From assembly GCA_046263055.1 (NCBI GenBank), contig JBHELO010000103.1, positions 1 through 18,975 on the forward strand: 18,975 bases of DNA. Direction: 5' to 3'. The notes beneath the pieces are model-generated. The model had not been told where the DNA came from. It saw nothing but the letters and a program-made list of their open reading frames with translations, and did not search any database. The DNA comes from DATAQC01 sp046263055 (GTDB lineage: Bacteria; Actinomycetota; Acidimicrobiia; Acidimicrobiales; AC-14). Positions 1-8,012 of the stretch are shown piece by piece; position 1 is the first letter of the stretch, and every line of letters starts with the position of its first letter. The position numbers were made by a program, and so were the translations under genes.

Positions 1-1650
1 GCCGTGGCCTGCGTGCTGCCCGGCGTGGCGGTGGGGCCCACGCTGGCCCTGGGCGTGGCCGACGCTCTCGGCCGTGCCCGCCTGCGCCGGCGGCGCCGGC
101 GGTCGGCGGTCGCCCCCTCGGCCGGCCTGTACCGCCACGACCCCTTCGCCAGCCCCCTGAGCCGCCGCATGCAGCGCTTCGCCCTGGCCCGCCGGGCCCT
201 GGCCTGGAGCCCCAATGGCAGCGGCGCTGCCGGCGTCCCTGTGGTGGCCGCCGAACGCGACGGGCGGGAGGTGGCCGTGGACCTGGCCGCCCTCCCCCTG
301 GCCCTGGTCGGCCCCGGAGCCCCGGGCGCGGCCCGGGCCCTGGTGGCCACGCTGGTGGCCACCACCGAGCCCGGGGCCGCCCGGGCCGTCGTCGCCGGCC
401 ACCTGTTCCCGCCCGGGCCGTCGTTCCCCGGGCTGCACCGGGCCGAGTCGCTGGAGCGTGCCCTGTCCGATCTCGACGCCGAGGTGGAGCGCCGCCGGGC
501 GGCCGTTCCCCCCGCCCCCGGGGGGAACGGCACGGGGAACGGGGCCGCTCCTCCCGACGTCGGGCCCGGGGACGCCCCCGTGGTCGTGCTGGTCACCTCG
601 GCGCCGCCGCCCGGACTGGCCCAGCGCCTGGCCGGCCTGCTGGAGCGGGGCCGGCCGGTGGGGGTGACCGCCCTGGTGGTGGGTGACGCGCTGCCCGGTG
701 CCGCCACCGTGGCGGTGGGCACTGGTGGGCTTCTCCGCTCCGTGGACCCCGCGGACCGGGCGGGCGAGCTGGACGGGTCGCGCCTGTACACGCTCGACGC
801 CGGCCCGGCGGCCGAGGTCCTCGAGGTGCTGGCCGCGGCCCGAACCGACGACGCCGGTCCCGACGTCCCGCCGGCCTCCACCGACGAGCGCTTCCCGGTG
901 CTGGCCGCCGCCGACCCCGCCCCCATCACCGTGCGGGTGCTCGGTCCCTACCGCATCGAGGTGGACGGCAAGGAGATCCGCAGCGGCCTCCGGGCCAAGG
1001 CGCGGGAGCTGCTGGCCTTCTACCTCCTCCACCCCGAGGGCACCACGCTGGACGTCGCCACCGAGGCGCTGTGGCCGGAGGCCGACCCGGGCCGCGGCTC
1101 GGAGTGGTTCTGGACCGCCCTGGGCAACCTGCGAAGCCTCCTCCGCACCGCCACCGGAACCAAGGCGCTCAAGGTCATCGAGCGCGACGGCGACCGCTAC
1201 CGGATCGAGCCGGTGTTCGACGTCGACCTGTGGCGCTTCCAGGCCGCCCTGCCCCCGGCCGGCGCCGCGACCGGCGACGCCGACTGGGCGGCCGCCCTGC
1301 AGACGGCCGCCGACCTCTACGGCGGGGAACTGCTGGCCGGGGTCGACTGGGCTTGGGCCGAGGTCCCCCGCGACGACCTCCGGCGGCGGGCCGTTGACGT
1401 GCTGGTGTCCCTGGCCGCCACCCGCCTGGTGGCGGGCGACGCCCGGTCCGCCCTCGACACCCTGTCGCGGGCCGTCGAGGTGGACCCGGTGGCGGAACAG
1501 CTCTACCGGCGCATCATGCGCCTGCACGCCAACCAGTCGCGCCCCGACGAGGTGGAGGCCACGTTCTCCCTCCTCCGGTCACGGCTGGGCGAGCTGGACC
1601 TCGAGCCCACTCCGGAGAGCGCCCGCCTGGTCGCCGAGCTCTGCCGCTGA
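1..1650 (+). CDS. Membrane-linked protein with C-terminal SARP/BTAD transcriptional activator module (5'-partial)
   Basis: The frame is open at the left edge, so the N-terminus is missing; the GTG at position 4 is only the first possible start. About 549 residues are visible. The first ~23 are hydrophobic and are followed by an Arg-rich stretch, consistent with the end of a membrane segment and a cytoplasmic tail. Residues ~30-300 contain Rossmann-like alternation (for example PVVVLVTSAPPPG) that I do not recognise. From ~308 (ITVRVLGPYRIEVDG) a winged-helix of the SARP/OmpR type follows, with LRAKARELLAFYLL and EALWPE. From ~400 there is a helical BTAD (bacterial transcriptional activation domain) with the typical DVDLWRFQ, YGGELL and LEPTPES elements. 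BTAD proteins with an N-terminal membrane part, sometimes with LysM, are known in Actinobacteria, often near Flp/Tad pilus genes; that context cannot be checked here. The BTAD call is strong; the regulatory target is unknown. Confidence 0.8.
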   Translation, partial: AVACVLPGVAVGPTLALGVADALGRARLRRRRRRSAVAPSAGLYRHDPFASPLSRRMQRFALARRALAWSPNGSGAAGVPVVAAERDGREVAVDLAALPLALVGPGAPGAARALVATLVATTEPGAARAVVAGHLFPPGPSFPGLHRAESLERALSDLDAEVERRRAAVPPAPGGNGTGNGAAPPDVGPGDAPVVVLVTSAPPPGLAQRLAGLLERGRPVGVTALVVGDALPGAATVAVGTGGLLRSVDPADRAGELDGSRLYTLDAGPAAEVLEVLAAARTDDAGPDVPPASTDERFPVLAAADPAPITVRVLGPYRIEVDGKEIRSGLRAKARELLAFYLLHPEGTTLDVATEALWPEADPGRGSEWFWTALGNLRSLLRTATGTKALKVIERDGDRYRIEPVFDVDLWRFQAALPPAGAATGDADWAAALQTAADLYGGELLAGVDWAWAEVPRDDLRRRAVDVLVSLAATRLVAGDARSALDTLSRAVEVDPVAEQLYRRIMRLHANQSRPDEVEATFSLLRSRLGELDLEPTPESARLVAELCR

Positions 1651-1661
1651 CGCCAACTGCT

Positions 1662-1737
1662 GGCGCCCGCGGCCTCCCCGGCACCGATCACCGCCGCGCC
1701 GGCGGCTAGGGGCCCGGCCGCCACTGCGGCGGGCGCC
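1662..1737. terminator. Nested inverted repeats between convergent genes, possible bidirectional terminator
   Basis: An 8-bp perfect inverted repeat (GGCGCCCG at 1662-1669, CGGGCGCC at 1730-1737) encloses a 6-bp perfect hairpin (CCGCCG-CGC-CGGCGG at 1691-1705). It lies in the 121-bp gap between the BTAD gene and the converging giant surface-protein gene. No T-tract follows, so an intrinsic terminator is an inference from structure and position; in such GC-rich DNA some inverted repeats arise by chance. Confidence 0.35.
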
Positions 1738-1771
1738 CGGTCGGCCGGCCGGGATGCCCGCCGCAGGTGGG

Positions 1772-4700
1772 TCAGAACCCGGGCGACCCGCACTGGCCGC
1801 TGCGGGCGCCGCTCACGCTGTTGGGCTGGCCGTCGTGGGTGGGCGCCGGCGTGTTGCCCGAACAGGCCAGGGTGCCGAGCACCTGGTTGCGCGAGATCTC
1901 GGCGGCGGTGTCGTCGGGGAAGGGCCCGGCGCCCGACGTGTTGGTGACGGTGAGGGAGGCCAGCGAGTTGTCGATCACCTCCACGCCGCCGGTGTTGTGG
2001 TCGAGGACGGTCGGCACCTGGACGCTGTTGCCCGGGCAGTGGTCGTCACCAGGGTCGCCGATCAGGACGAAGCCGCTGCTGCCGCTCACGTTGAGCGTGC
2101 CGCCCAGCACCCGTGAGTTGCACAGCTGGAAGGCGGAGGCGCCGGTGGAGGTGATGCCGCCGGTGACGGTGGAGTTGCGGATGGACACCGCCGCCCCCGG
2201 CTGCACGGTGAGGGTCCCCGTCACAGTGGCCGAGTCCAGGCACCACGAGCCCGCCCCCAGGACCAGGGATCCCGAACTGCCGGTGACGGCGTGGGCACAC
2301 GTCACGGTCTGGGTGAAAGACCCCGAGCTCGGCAGGAGGACGGCGTTGCCGCTGTAGGAGGCGACGATGGTGTGACCGCCGGGCGACAGGGCGGCGGTGG
2401 TGAACGACGCCTTGCCGCCCACCAGGGCCACCGGCCCGCCCACCGGGGTGCCGTCGACGGTGAAGGTGACCGTACCGGTGGGCGTCCCGGTGGCCGGCGG
2501 GAGGGGGGCCACGGTGGCCGTGAAGGTCACCGCCTGCCCGAAGTTCGACGGGTTGACGGTGACCGCCACGGTCGTGGTCGTGGGCGCCTTGGTGACGGTG
2601 ACCGACTCGTTGGCGGCGTTGCACGCACTGGCAGCGGCGGTGTTGTTGGTGTCGCCCGAGTAGGACGCTGTCCACCGGTACGTGCCGGGCCGGGTGGTGG
2701 TGAAGTTAGCCGACGGGTAGGAGCCGTTGCCGCTGACGGCCACCGCGGACGTGAACGCCGCCGCCGACGAGCAGGTGGCGTCGTTGGGCCCGTAGAGCCG
2801 GAAAGTCACCGTGCCCGTGGGGCTGAACCCGCCGGCGAGAGTGGCCGTGTCGTGGACCTGGCCGCCGGCGGCCACCGTGCCCGACGCCGACGTGGTGAGC
2901 GTGGGCGTGGCCTTGACCACCACCGACTCGTTGGGGGCGTTGCAGGCGCTGGTGGCGGCGCTGTTGTTGGCGTCGCCCGAGTAGGCGGCCGTCCACTGGT
3001 AGGTGCCGGCGACGGTGGTCGTGAACGGCGCCGAGTCGTAGGCGCCGTTGCCGTTCACCGTCCCCGTGGTGGTGAAGGCGGGCGCCGCCGCACAGGTGGC
3101 GTCGTTGGGCCCGTAGAGGTTGAAGGTGATCGTCCCGGTCGGGCCGAAGGCGCCGGCCAGGGTGGCGGTGTCGTGGACCTGGCCGCCCACGCCCACCGTG
3201 GCCGACGCCGCGGTGGTGATCGATGGCGCCGCCTTGGTCACGGTGACCGACTCGTTGGCCGCGTTGCAGGCGCTCGTCGCCGCGTTGTTGTTGGCGTCGC
3301 CCGAGTAGGCGGCCGTCCACCGGTAGGTGCCGGCGGCGGTGGTCGTGAAGGCGGGGGAGTCGTAGGAGCCGTTGCCGGCGACCGGCGCCGAGGTGGTGAA
3401 GGCAGCCGCCGTCGTGCAGCTGGCGTCGTTCGGACCGAACAGGGCGAACGTGACCGTGCCGGTGGGCGACGCCCCGCCGGCCAGGGTGGCGGTGTCGTGG
3501 ACCTGGCCGCCCACGCCCACCGTGGCCGACGCCGCGGTGGTGAGCGATGGCGCCGCCTTGGTGACGGTGACCGACTCGTTGGCCGCGTTGCAGGCGCTCG
3601 TCGCCGCGTTGTTGTTGGCGTCGCCCGAGTAGGCGGCCGTCCACCGGTAGGTGCCGGCGGCGGGCGCCACCGCCGGGCCCGACGGGTAGCTGCCGTTGGC
3701 GTTCACCGCGACCGCCGGCGGGGCGACGGGCACCGACGCGCAGGTGGCGTCGTTGGGCCCGTAGAGCGCGAACGTGACGGTGCCGGTGGGGTTGAAGCCG
3801 CCGCCCACGATCGCGGTGTCCGAGATCTGCCCGCCGGCGGGTACCGAACCGGAGGCGGTGGTCGTGAGGGTGGGGCTGGCCTTGCCCACGAGCACCGACT
3901 CGTTGGCCGCCCCGCACGGGCTGGAGGCGGCGGCGTTGTCGGCGTCACCGCTGTAGGAGGCCGTCCACTGGTAGGTGCCCGGGGCGACGGCGGTGAAAGC
4001 GGGCGAGTCGTACGAGCCGTTGCCGGCAACGGGGACGCTCTGGGAGAAGACGGCGGTGCCGGCGCACGTGGTGTCGCCCGGCCCGTACAGGGTGAAGGTG
4101 ACCGTGCCCGTCGGGTTGAACCCTCCGGCCAGCGTGGCGGTGTCGTGGACCTGGCCGCCGGGGGTGACCGCCCCGGAGGCCACCGTGGACAGGGTGGGCC
4201 CGGCCTGGCTCACGACCACCGACTCGTTGGGTGCGTTGCAGACGCCGGAGACGGCGGCGTTGTTGGCGTCGCCGCCGTAGGACGCCACCCAGCGGTAGGT
4301 GCCGGCCGCCGCCGCCGTGAAGGCCGGCGAGTCGTAGGAGCCGTTGCCCGCCACGGTGGCGGTGGTCGTGGAGGCGGCCGTTGAGGCGCAGGTGGTGTCG
4401 TTGGGGCCGTACAGCGTGAAGGTGATGGTGCCGGTGGGGTTGAAGCCGCCCGAGAGGACGGCGGTGTCGTGGACCTGGCCACCCACCGTGACTCCGAGGG
4501 AGGCGGTGGTGGCCAGCGTCGGCGTGGCGGCGGCGACCACCACCGACTCGTTGGAGGCGTTGCACGGGCTGGTCACGGCGTTGTTGTTGGCGTCGCCGCC
4601 GTAGGACGCCACCCAGCGGTAGGTGCCGGCCGCCGCCGCCGTGAAGGCCGGTGAGTCGTAGGAGCCGTTGCCCGCCACGGTGGCGGTGGTCGTGGAGGCG

Positions 4701-7700
4701 GCCGTCGAGGCGCACGTGGCGTCGTTGGGGCCGTACAGCGTGAAGGTGATGGTGCCCGTGGGGTTGAAGCCGCCCGAGAGGACGGCGGTGTCGTGGACCT
4801 GGCCACCGGCGGGGACCCCCGCCGAGGCGGTGGTGGTGAGGGTGGGCGTGGCCTTGCCGACGACCACCGACTCGTTGGGCGCGTTGCACGGGCTGGCAAC
4901 TGCGGCGTTGTTGGTGTCGCCCCCGTAGCTGGCCACCCAGCGGTAGCTGCCCAGGGCGGCCGGCGTGGCGTTGGGCGAGTCGTACGACCCGTTGCCCGAG
5001 ACGGTGGCGGTGGTCGTCGACACGGGCGAGGTGGAGCAGGTGGCGTCGCTGGGCCCGTACAGCGTGAAGGTGATGGTCCCGGTGGGGTTGAACCCGCCGG
5101 CGATCACCGCCGTGTCGTGCACCTGGCCGCCCAGGGTCACGCCCGCCGACGCGGTGGTGGAGATGGTCGGGGCGGCCTGGGTGACCACCACCGACTCGTT
5201 GGCCGCGTTGCAACCGCTGCTGGCGGCGTTGTTGAACAGGTCCCCGGGGTAGTCGGCCGTCCACCGGTAGGTACCCACCGCCGCCGGAGTCACGCTGGGC
5301 GAGTCGTACGAGCCGTTGCCGCTGACCGTCGTGGTGACCGAGGCGGGCGTGCCCGCGCAGGTGGAGTCGTTGGGGCCGTAGAGCTTGAACGTGACGGTGC
5401 CGGTGGGCGAGGCCCCGGAGGCGACGACCGCGGTGTCGTGGACCTGGCCGCCCACCGCCACGGTGGCGGAGGCGGTGGTCGTCAGGGTGGGCGACGCCTT
5501 CAGCGGCGTGAGGTTGAGGCACCAGCCCCCGCTGATGGAGCCGACGTCGCCGACCGAGTCGTCGACCACGTAGAGGCTCCAGGTGCCGGTGGGCACGATC
5601 CCGTTGAAGGTGGCCAGGGTGGTGGCGGACGAGGGTGCCGGCGCCGGTGCCGGGAAGGCGTCTGTCCCCCCGTAGTTCACCGGCTTGGACGTCACCGACG
5701 AGTTGGGGGCACCCCACGCGCCGGTGGCCGACAGGGTGGACGCCGAGGCGTCGTCGAAGGTGGCGGTGACGTTGGTGGTGGGCGCCGTCCCGGCGTCGGA
5801 GACCAGCTCGAGGTTCTGGCCGGTGGGCGCCACCAGGAGCACGTCGAAGTCGGCCGGGAAGGCGTGGGTGACGCCCTTGAGGGTGACCGTCACGTTGGCG
5901 GTCGTGGCCGGGAACCCGGTGACGAAGATGTTCGAGGGGTAGGGCGTGGCCGCCCCCGGGTTGCCACCAGTGATGGAGCCGGTGTTGCAGTACGTCGTGG
6001 CGGTGACGACGGTAGCGTTGTCCACCCGTTGGTTCACCGTCCCCGAGCTGGCCCCGACCGCGCCCGAGCCCGAGTACTCGGCGGTGATGACGTGGTTGCC
6101 CTCGGCCAGGGAGCTGGTGGTGAAGCTGGCCATCCCTGCGCCGTTGACCGCAGTGGGCCCCGAGAGCACGGTGGTGCCCTCCTTGAAGGTGACCGTCCCG
6201 CCGGTGACGGGGCTGCCGCCGCTCATCACGGTGGCGGTGAAGGTCACGCCCTGGCCGGTGGTCGACGGGTTGAGCGACGACACCACGGTGGTGGTGCTGG
6301 GCGTGGCCGCCACGGTCGTGAAGGTCAGGCACCAGCCGCCAGCGATGCTGCCGGTGTCCGGGGCGCCGTCGCTCACCACGTACAGGCTCCAGGTGCCGTT
6401 GGGGTCGGTGCCGTTGAACGCGGAGAGGGCGGTGGCCGACGACGGAGTGGGGGCGGGGGCCGGGAAGGCGTCAGGGGCCCCGGGCTCGACGTAGTCCGTC
6501 GGCTTGGCCGAGATGGTGGAGTTGGGCGCTCCCCAGGCGCCGGTCTGGGGCAGCTGGGATGCGGCGGCATCGTCGAAGTTGACGGTGACGTTGCTGGTGG
6601 GGGCGTTGCCGGCGTCAGACGCCAGCTTAAGGTTCTGCCCGGTGGGGCCCACGAGGAGGGAGTCGATGTCACCCGGGAACGTGTGGCTGACGCCCTTGTA
6701 GGTGGCGGTGACCTTCGTCACCAGCCCGCTCAGCCCGCTGACGAAGATGTTGGACGGGTAGGGGGTGGCCGGCGAGAGGGCGTGGATGGTGACAGCCCCG
6801 GTGTTGCAGAACGTGGTGCCCGTCACCGTGGTCGGGTTGTTGAGCACCTCGGTGACCGCGCCCGAGCTGGTCCCGAACGACGCGGTGCCGTCATAGCGGG
6901 CGGTGATGACGTGGGAGCCCTCGGGAAGGGTGGTGGTGGTCAGCGTGGCCTGGCCGCTGCCGTTCACCGCCACCGGGCCGCCGATCACGGTGGAGCCCTC
7001 CAGGAAGGTCACGGTGCCCGACGTCACGGGGCTCCCGCTGCTGGTGACGGTGGCCGTGAACGTGACGCCCGGGGTGCCGGTGAACGCCGGGTTGGGGGAC
7101 GCGGTCACGCTGGTGGACGTGGCCGCCGCGGTTGCCGTGGTGATGTTGAGCGACCACCCGCCGATGCTCTGGACGTCGGGGTCGCACACGTCGTCGACGA
7201 CATAGAGGCTCCAGGTGCCGTTGGGGTTGATGCCCCCGAAGGTGGAGGCGAGCGTGGTGTTGGACGACGGTGCCGGTGCGGGCGACGGGAAGGTGTCGGT
7301 GCTCCCCAGCTCGGAGTAGTTGGTGGGCTTGGCGGTGATGGTGGAGTTCGCCGGGCCCCACGAGCCGTTCTGGGGCAGGGGCGCGGCCGCCGCGTCGTCG
7401 AACGTGACGGTGTCGTGGGTCACCGAGCTCGTCCCCGAGTCGGAGAGGATCTCCAGGTTCTGCGAGCCGCCGCCCGGTCCCACCAACAGGACCTCCAGGT
7501 CGCCCCCGAACTGGGTGTTGACGTCGTTCAAGGTGACGGTGACCTTGGTCACCGTGCCGCTCAGGCCCGACACCGCGATGTTCGAGGGGTAGAGCGTTGC
7601 CTTGCCCCGGGTGATGCTCCCGTCGGTGTTGCAGGTGCCGGGGGGGACCGAGAACGAGGTGGCATTGCTGAACGTCGTCGAGCCGGCCGGCGCCTGTCCC

Positions 7701-7846
7701 CAGGCCAGTGCGGCCACGAGCCCGGCCAGCCCGGCCAGCAGGGTGGCGGCCGGGACGCGGGCGCGCAGGAGCGCCGGCCGGGACGGACGGCCGGCGCTGG
7801 TGCCGCGTCTCGCCGCCGGTGCCGAGTGGTCTGCCCGTCGCCGCAT
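1772..7846 (-). CDS. Giant secreted multidomain protein: three P-like modules, Ig-like domains and nine ~108-aa repeats
   Basis: The product is 2024 aa. ATG at 7846 is preceded by GGGAGG (7851-7856). The N-terminus is basic with a hydrophobic segment (~31-49), a probable signal peptide. Three related modules (~58-238, ~340-512, ~612-782) carry YPSNI.VSGL, a DLEVLLVGP-type strand, GTWSLYVV.D and a closing GGW.L, matching the proprotein convertase P/Homo B fold. No protease domain is present. Modules 2 and 3 have Cys at FCNTG/YCNTG and GGWC, possible disulfides. Ig-like 3-type domains (GVTFTATV, GTVTF, EGSHVITA.Y) lie between modules 1 and 2 and between 2 and 3, and one follows the repeats (~1756-1850). 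Nine repeats of 107-108 aa fill 786-1755. The last ~170 residues (TCAHAVTGSSG onward) look beta-strand rich, perhaps beta-helical. I see no LPXTG motif or C-terminal membrane anchor. Role inferred: surface adhesion or structural scaffold; ligand unknown. Confidence 0.85.
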   Translation of the reverse strand: MRRRADHSAPAARRGTSAGRPSRPALLRARVPAATLLAGLAGLVAALAWGQAPAGSTTFSNATSFSVPPGTCNTDGSITRGKATLYPSNIAVSGLSGTVTKVTVTLNDVNTQFGGDLEVLLVGPGGGSQNLEILSDSGTSSVTHDTVTFDDAAAAPLPQNGSWGPANSTITAKPTNYSELGSTDTFPSPAPAPSSNTTLASTFGGINPNGTWSLYVVDDVCDPDVQSIGGWSLNITTATAAATSTSVTASPNPAFTGTPGVTFTATVTSSGSPVTSGTVTFLEGSTVIGGPVAVNGSGQATLTTTTLPEGSHVITARYDGTASFGTSSGAVTEVLNNPTTVTGTTFCNTGAVTIHALSPATPYPSNIFVSGLSGLVTKVTATYKGVSHTFPGDIDSLLVGPTGQNLKLASDAGNAPTSNVTVNFDDAAASQLPQTGAWGAPNSTISAKPTDYVEPGAPDAFPAPAPTPSSATALSAFNGTDPNGTWSLYVVSDGAPDTGSIAGGWCLTFTTVAATPSTTTVVSSLNPSTTGQGVTFTATVMSGGSPVTGGTVTFKEGTTVLSGPTAVNGAGMASFTTSSLAEGNHVITAEYSGSGAVGASSGTVNQRVDNATVVTATTYCNTGSITGGNPGAATPYPSNIFVTGFPATTANVTVTLKGVTHAFPADFDVLLVAPTGQNLELVSDAGTAPTTNVTATFDDASASTLSATGAWGAPNSSVTSKPVNYGGTDAFPAPAPAPSSATTLATFNGIVPTGTWSLYVVDDSVGDVGSISGGWCLNLTPLKASPTLTTTASATVAVGGQVHDTAVVASGASPTGTVTFKLYGPNDSTCAGTPASVTTTVSGNGSYDSPSVTPAAVGTYRWTADYPGDLFNNAASSGCNAANESVVVTQAAPTISTTASAGVTLGGQVHDTAVIAGGFNPTGTITFTLYGPSDATCSTSPVSTTTATVSGNGSYDSPNATPAALGSYRWVASYGGDTNNAAVASPCNAPNESVVVGKATPTLTTTASAGVPAGGQVHDTAVLSGGFNPTGTITFTLYGPNDATCASTAASTTTATVAGNGSYDSPAFTAAAAGTYRWVASYGGDANNNAVTSPCNASNESVVVAAATPTLATTASLGVTVGGQVHDTAVLSGGFNPTGTITFTLYGPNDTTCASTAASTTTATVAGNGSYDSPAFTAAAAGTYRWVASYGGDANNAAVSGVCNAPNESVVVSQAGPTLSTVASGAVTPGGQVHDTATLAGGFNPTGTVTFTLYGPGDTTCAGTAVFSQSVPVAGNGSYDSPAFTAVAPGTYQWTASYSGDADNAAASSPCGAANESVLVGKASPTLTTTASGSVPAGGQISDTAIVGGGFNPTGTVTFALYGPNDATCASVPVAPPAVAVNANGSYPSGPAVAPAAGTYRWTAAYSGDANNNAATSACNAANESVTVTKAAPSLTTAASATVGVGGQVHDTATLAGGASPTGTVTFALFGPNDASCTTAAAFTTSAPVAGNGSYDSPAFTTTAAGTYRWTAAYSGDANNNAATSACNAANESVTVTKAAPSITTAASATVGVGGQVHDTATLAGAFGPTGTITFNLYGPNDATCAAAPAFTTTGTVNGNGAYDSAPFTTTVAGTYQWTAAYSGDANNSAATSACNAPNESVVVKATPTLTTSASGTVAAGGQVHDTATLAGGFSPTGTVTFRLYGPNDATCSSAAAFTSAVAVSGNGSYPSANFTTTRPGTYRWTASYSGDTNNTAAASACNAANESVTVTKAPTTTTVAVTVNPSNFGQAVTFTATVAPLPPATGTPTGTVTFTVDGTPVGGPVALVGGKASFTTAALSPGGHTIVASYSGNAVLLPSSGSFTQTVTCAHAVTGSSGSLVLGAGSWCLDSATVTGTLTVQPGAAVSIRNSTVTGGITSTGASAFQLCNSRVLGGTLNVSGSSGFVLIGDPGDDHCPGNSVQVPTVLDHNTGGVEVIDNSLASLTVTNTSGAGPFPDDTAAEISRNQVLGTLACSGNTPAPTHDGQPNSVSGARSGQCGSPGF
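2582..5491 (-). repeat. Nine in-frame tandem repeats of 321-324 bp
   Basis: These encode residues 786-1755 of the giant surface protein. Each unit follows the pattern P(T/S)LTT.AS..V..GGQVHDTA, then PTGT(V/I)TF.LYGPND.TC, then GNGSYDSP, then GTYRW.A.Y.GD.NN, then C(N)A.NESV.V. Two cysteines, near unit positions 45 and 95, recur in every unit and probably form an intradomain disulfide. Units 1 and 8 are one residue short. By eye, 3151-3336 and 3475-3660 differ at about two positions, and 4261-4483 and 4585-4807 at about five, far closer than other pairs. Confidence 0.92.
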
Positions 7847-7918
7847 GTGGCCTCCCGACCGGGCAAGGCCTTACGCCGGCGCGATCGTTGTGAGCCGCGG
7901 CGGCTGCCCTGCCTCCCC

Positions 7919-7973
7919 TACCCCTGTTTCATGACCGTCGGGCTACGCCCGATCGCGAACAGGTTCGAGGGTA
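7919..7973 (-). promoter_or_regulatory. Foldable 5' leader element upstream of the giant surface-protein gene
   Basis: On the minus strand, CCTGTT (7963-7958) can pair with AACAGG (7928-7923). Between them is a perfect hairpin, TCGGGC-GTA-GCCCGA (7952-7938). A flanking TACC/GGTA pair extends the symmetry on the DNA. The predicted transcription start is near 7961-7962, so the hairpin would lie at the very 5' end of the transcript, leaving about 75 nt to the Shine-Dalgarno. A small AGCCG-CGG-CGGCT hairpin follows closer to the gene. I compared it from memory with c-di-GMP-I, c-di-GMP-II and ydaO motifs and saw no match. It could be a riboswitch, a 5' stabilising structure or a protein-binding operator. 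Confidence 0.4.
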
Positions 7974-7996
7974 CGGCTCCTCGGCCCGGTCGGCAA
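7968..7996 (-). promoter_or_regulatory. Sigma-70-type promoter for the giant surface-protein gene
   Basis: On the minus strand, TTGCCG (7996-7991) is followed by a 17-bp spacer and TACCCT (7973-7968). This is the best -35/-10 pair in the window. It starts 17 bp after the collar gene's stop codon, so the giant gene need not depend on read-through from the collar gene. The implied leader is about 115 nt. Confidence 0.55.
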
Positions 7997-8012
7997 GGCA
8001 CCTGGGCAGCAA

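Noticed and set aside
1772..1860. LPXTG-type or membrane anchor at the end of the giant protein
   Set aside because: The last residues (SGARSGQCGSPGF) have no sortase motif, hydrophobic segment or basic tail.
2582..5491. CRISPR or other non-coding repeat array
   Set aside because: The ~324-bp period is a multiple of three, the units are coding and diverged, and there are no spacers.
7847..7973. Known c-di-GMP or c-di-AMP riboswitch
   Set aside because: The GEMM-I core (GCAAA-type and GACGCAAAGC-type conserved bases) and the ydaO-type core are not present; the element is reported only as an unassigned structure.
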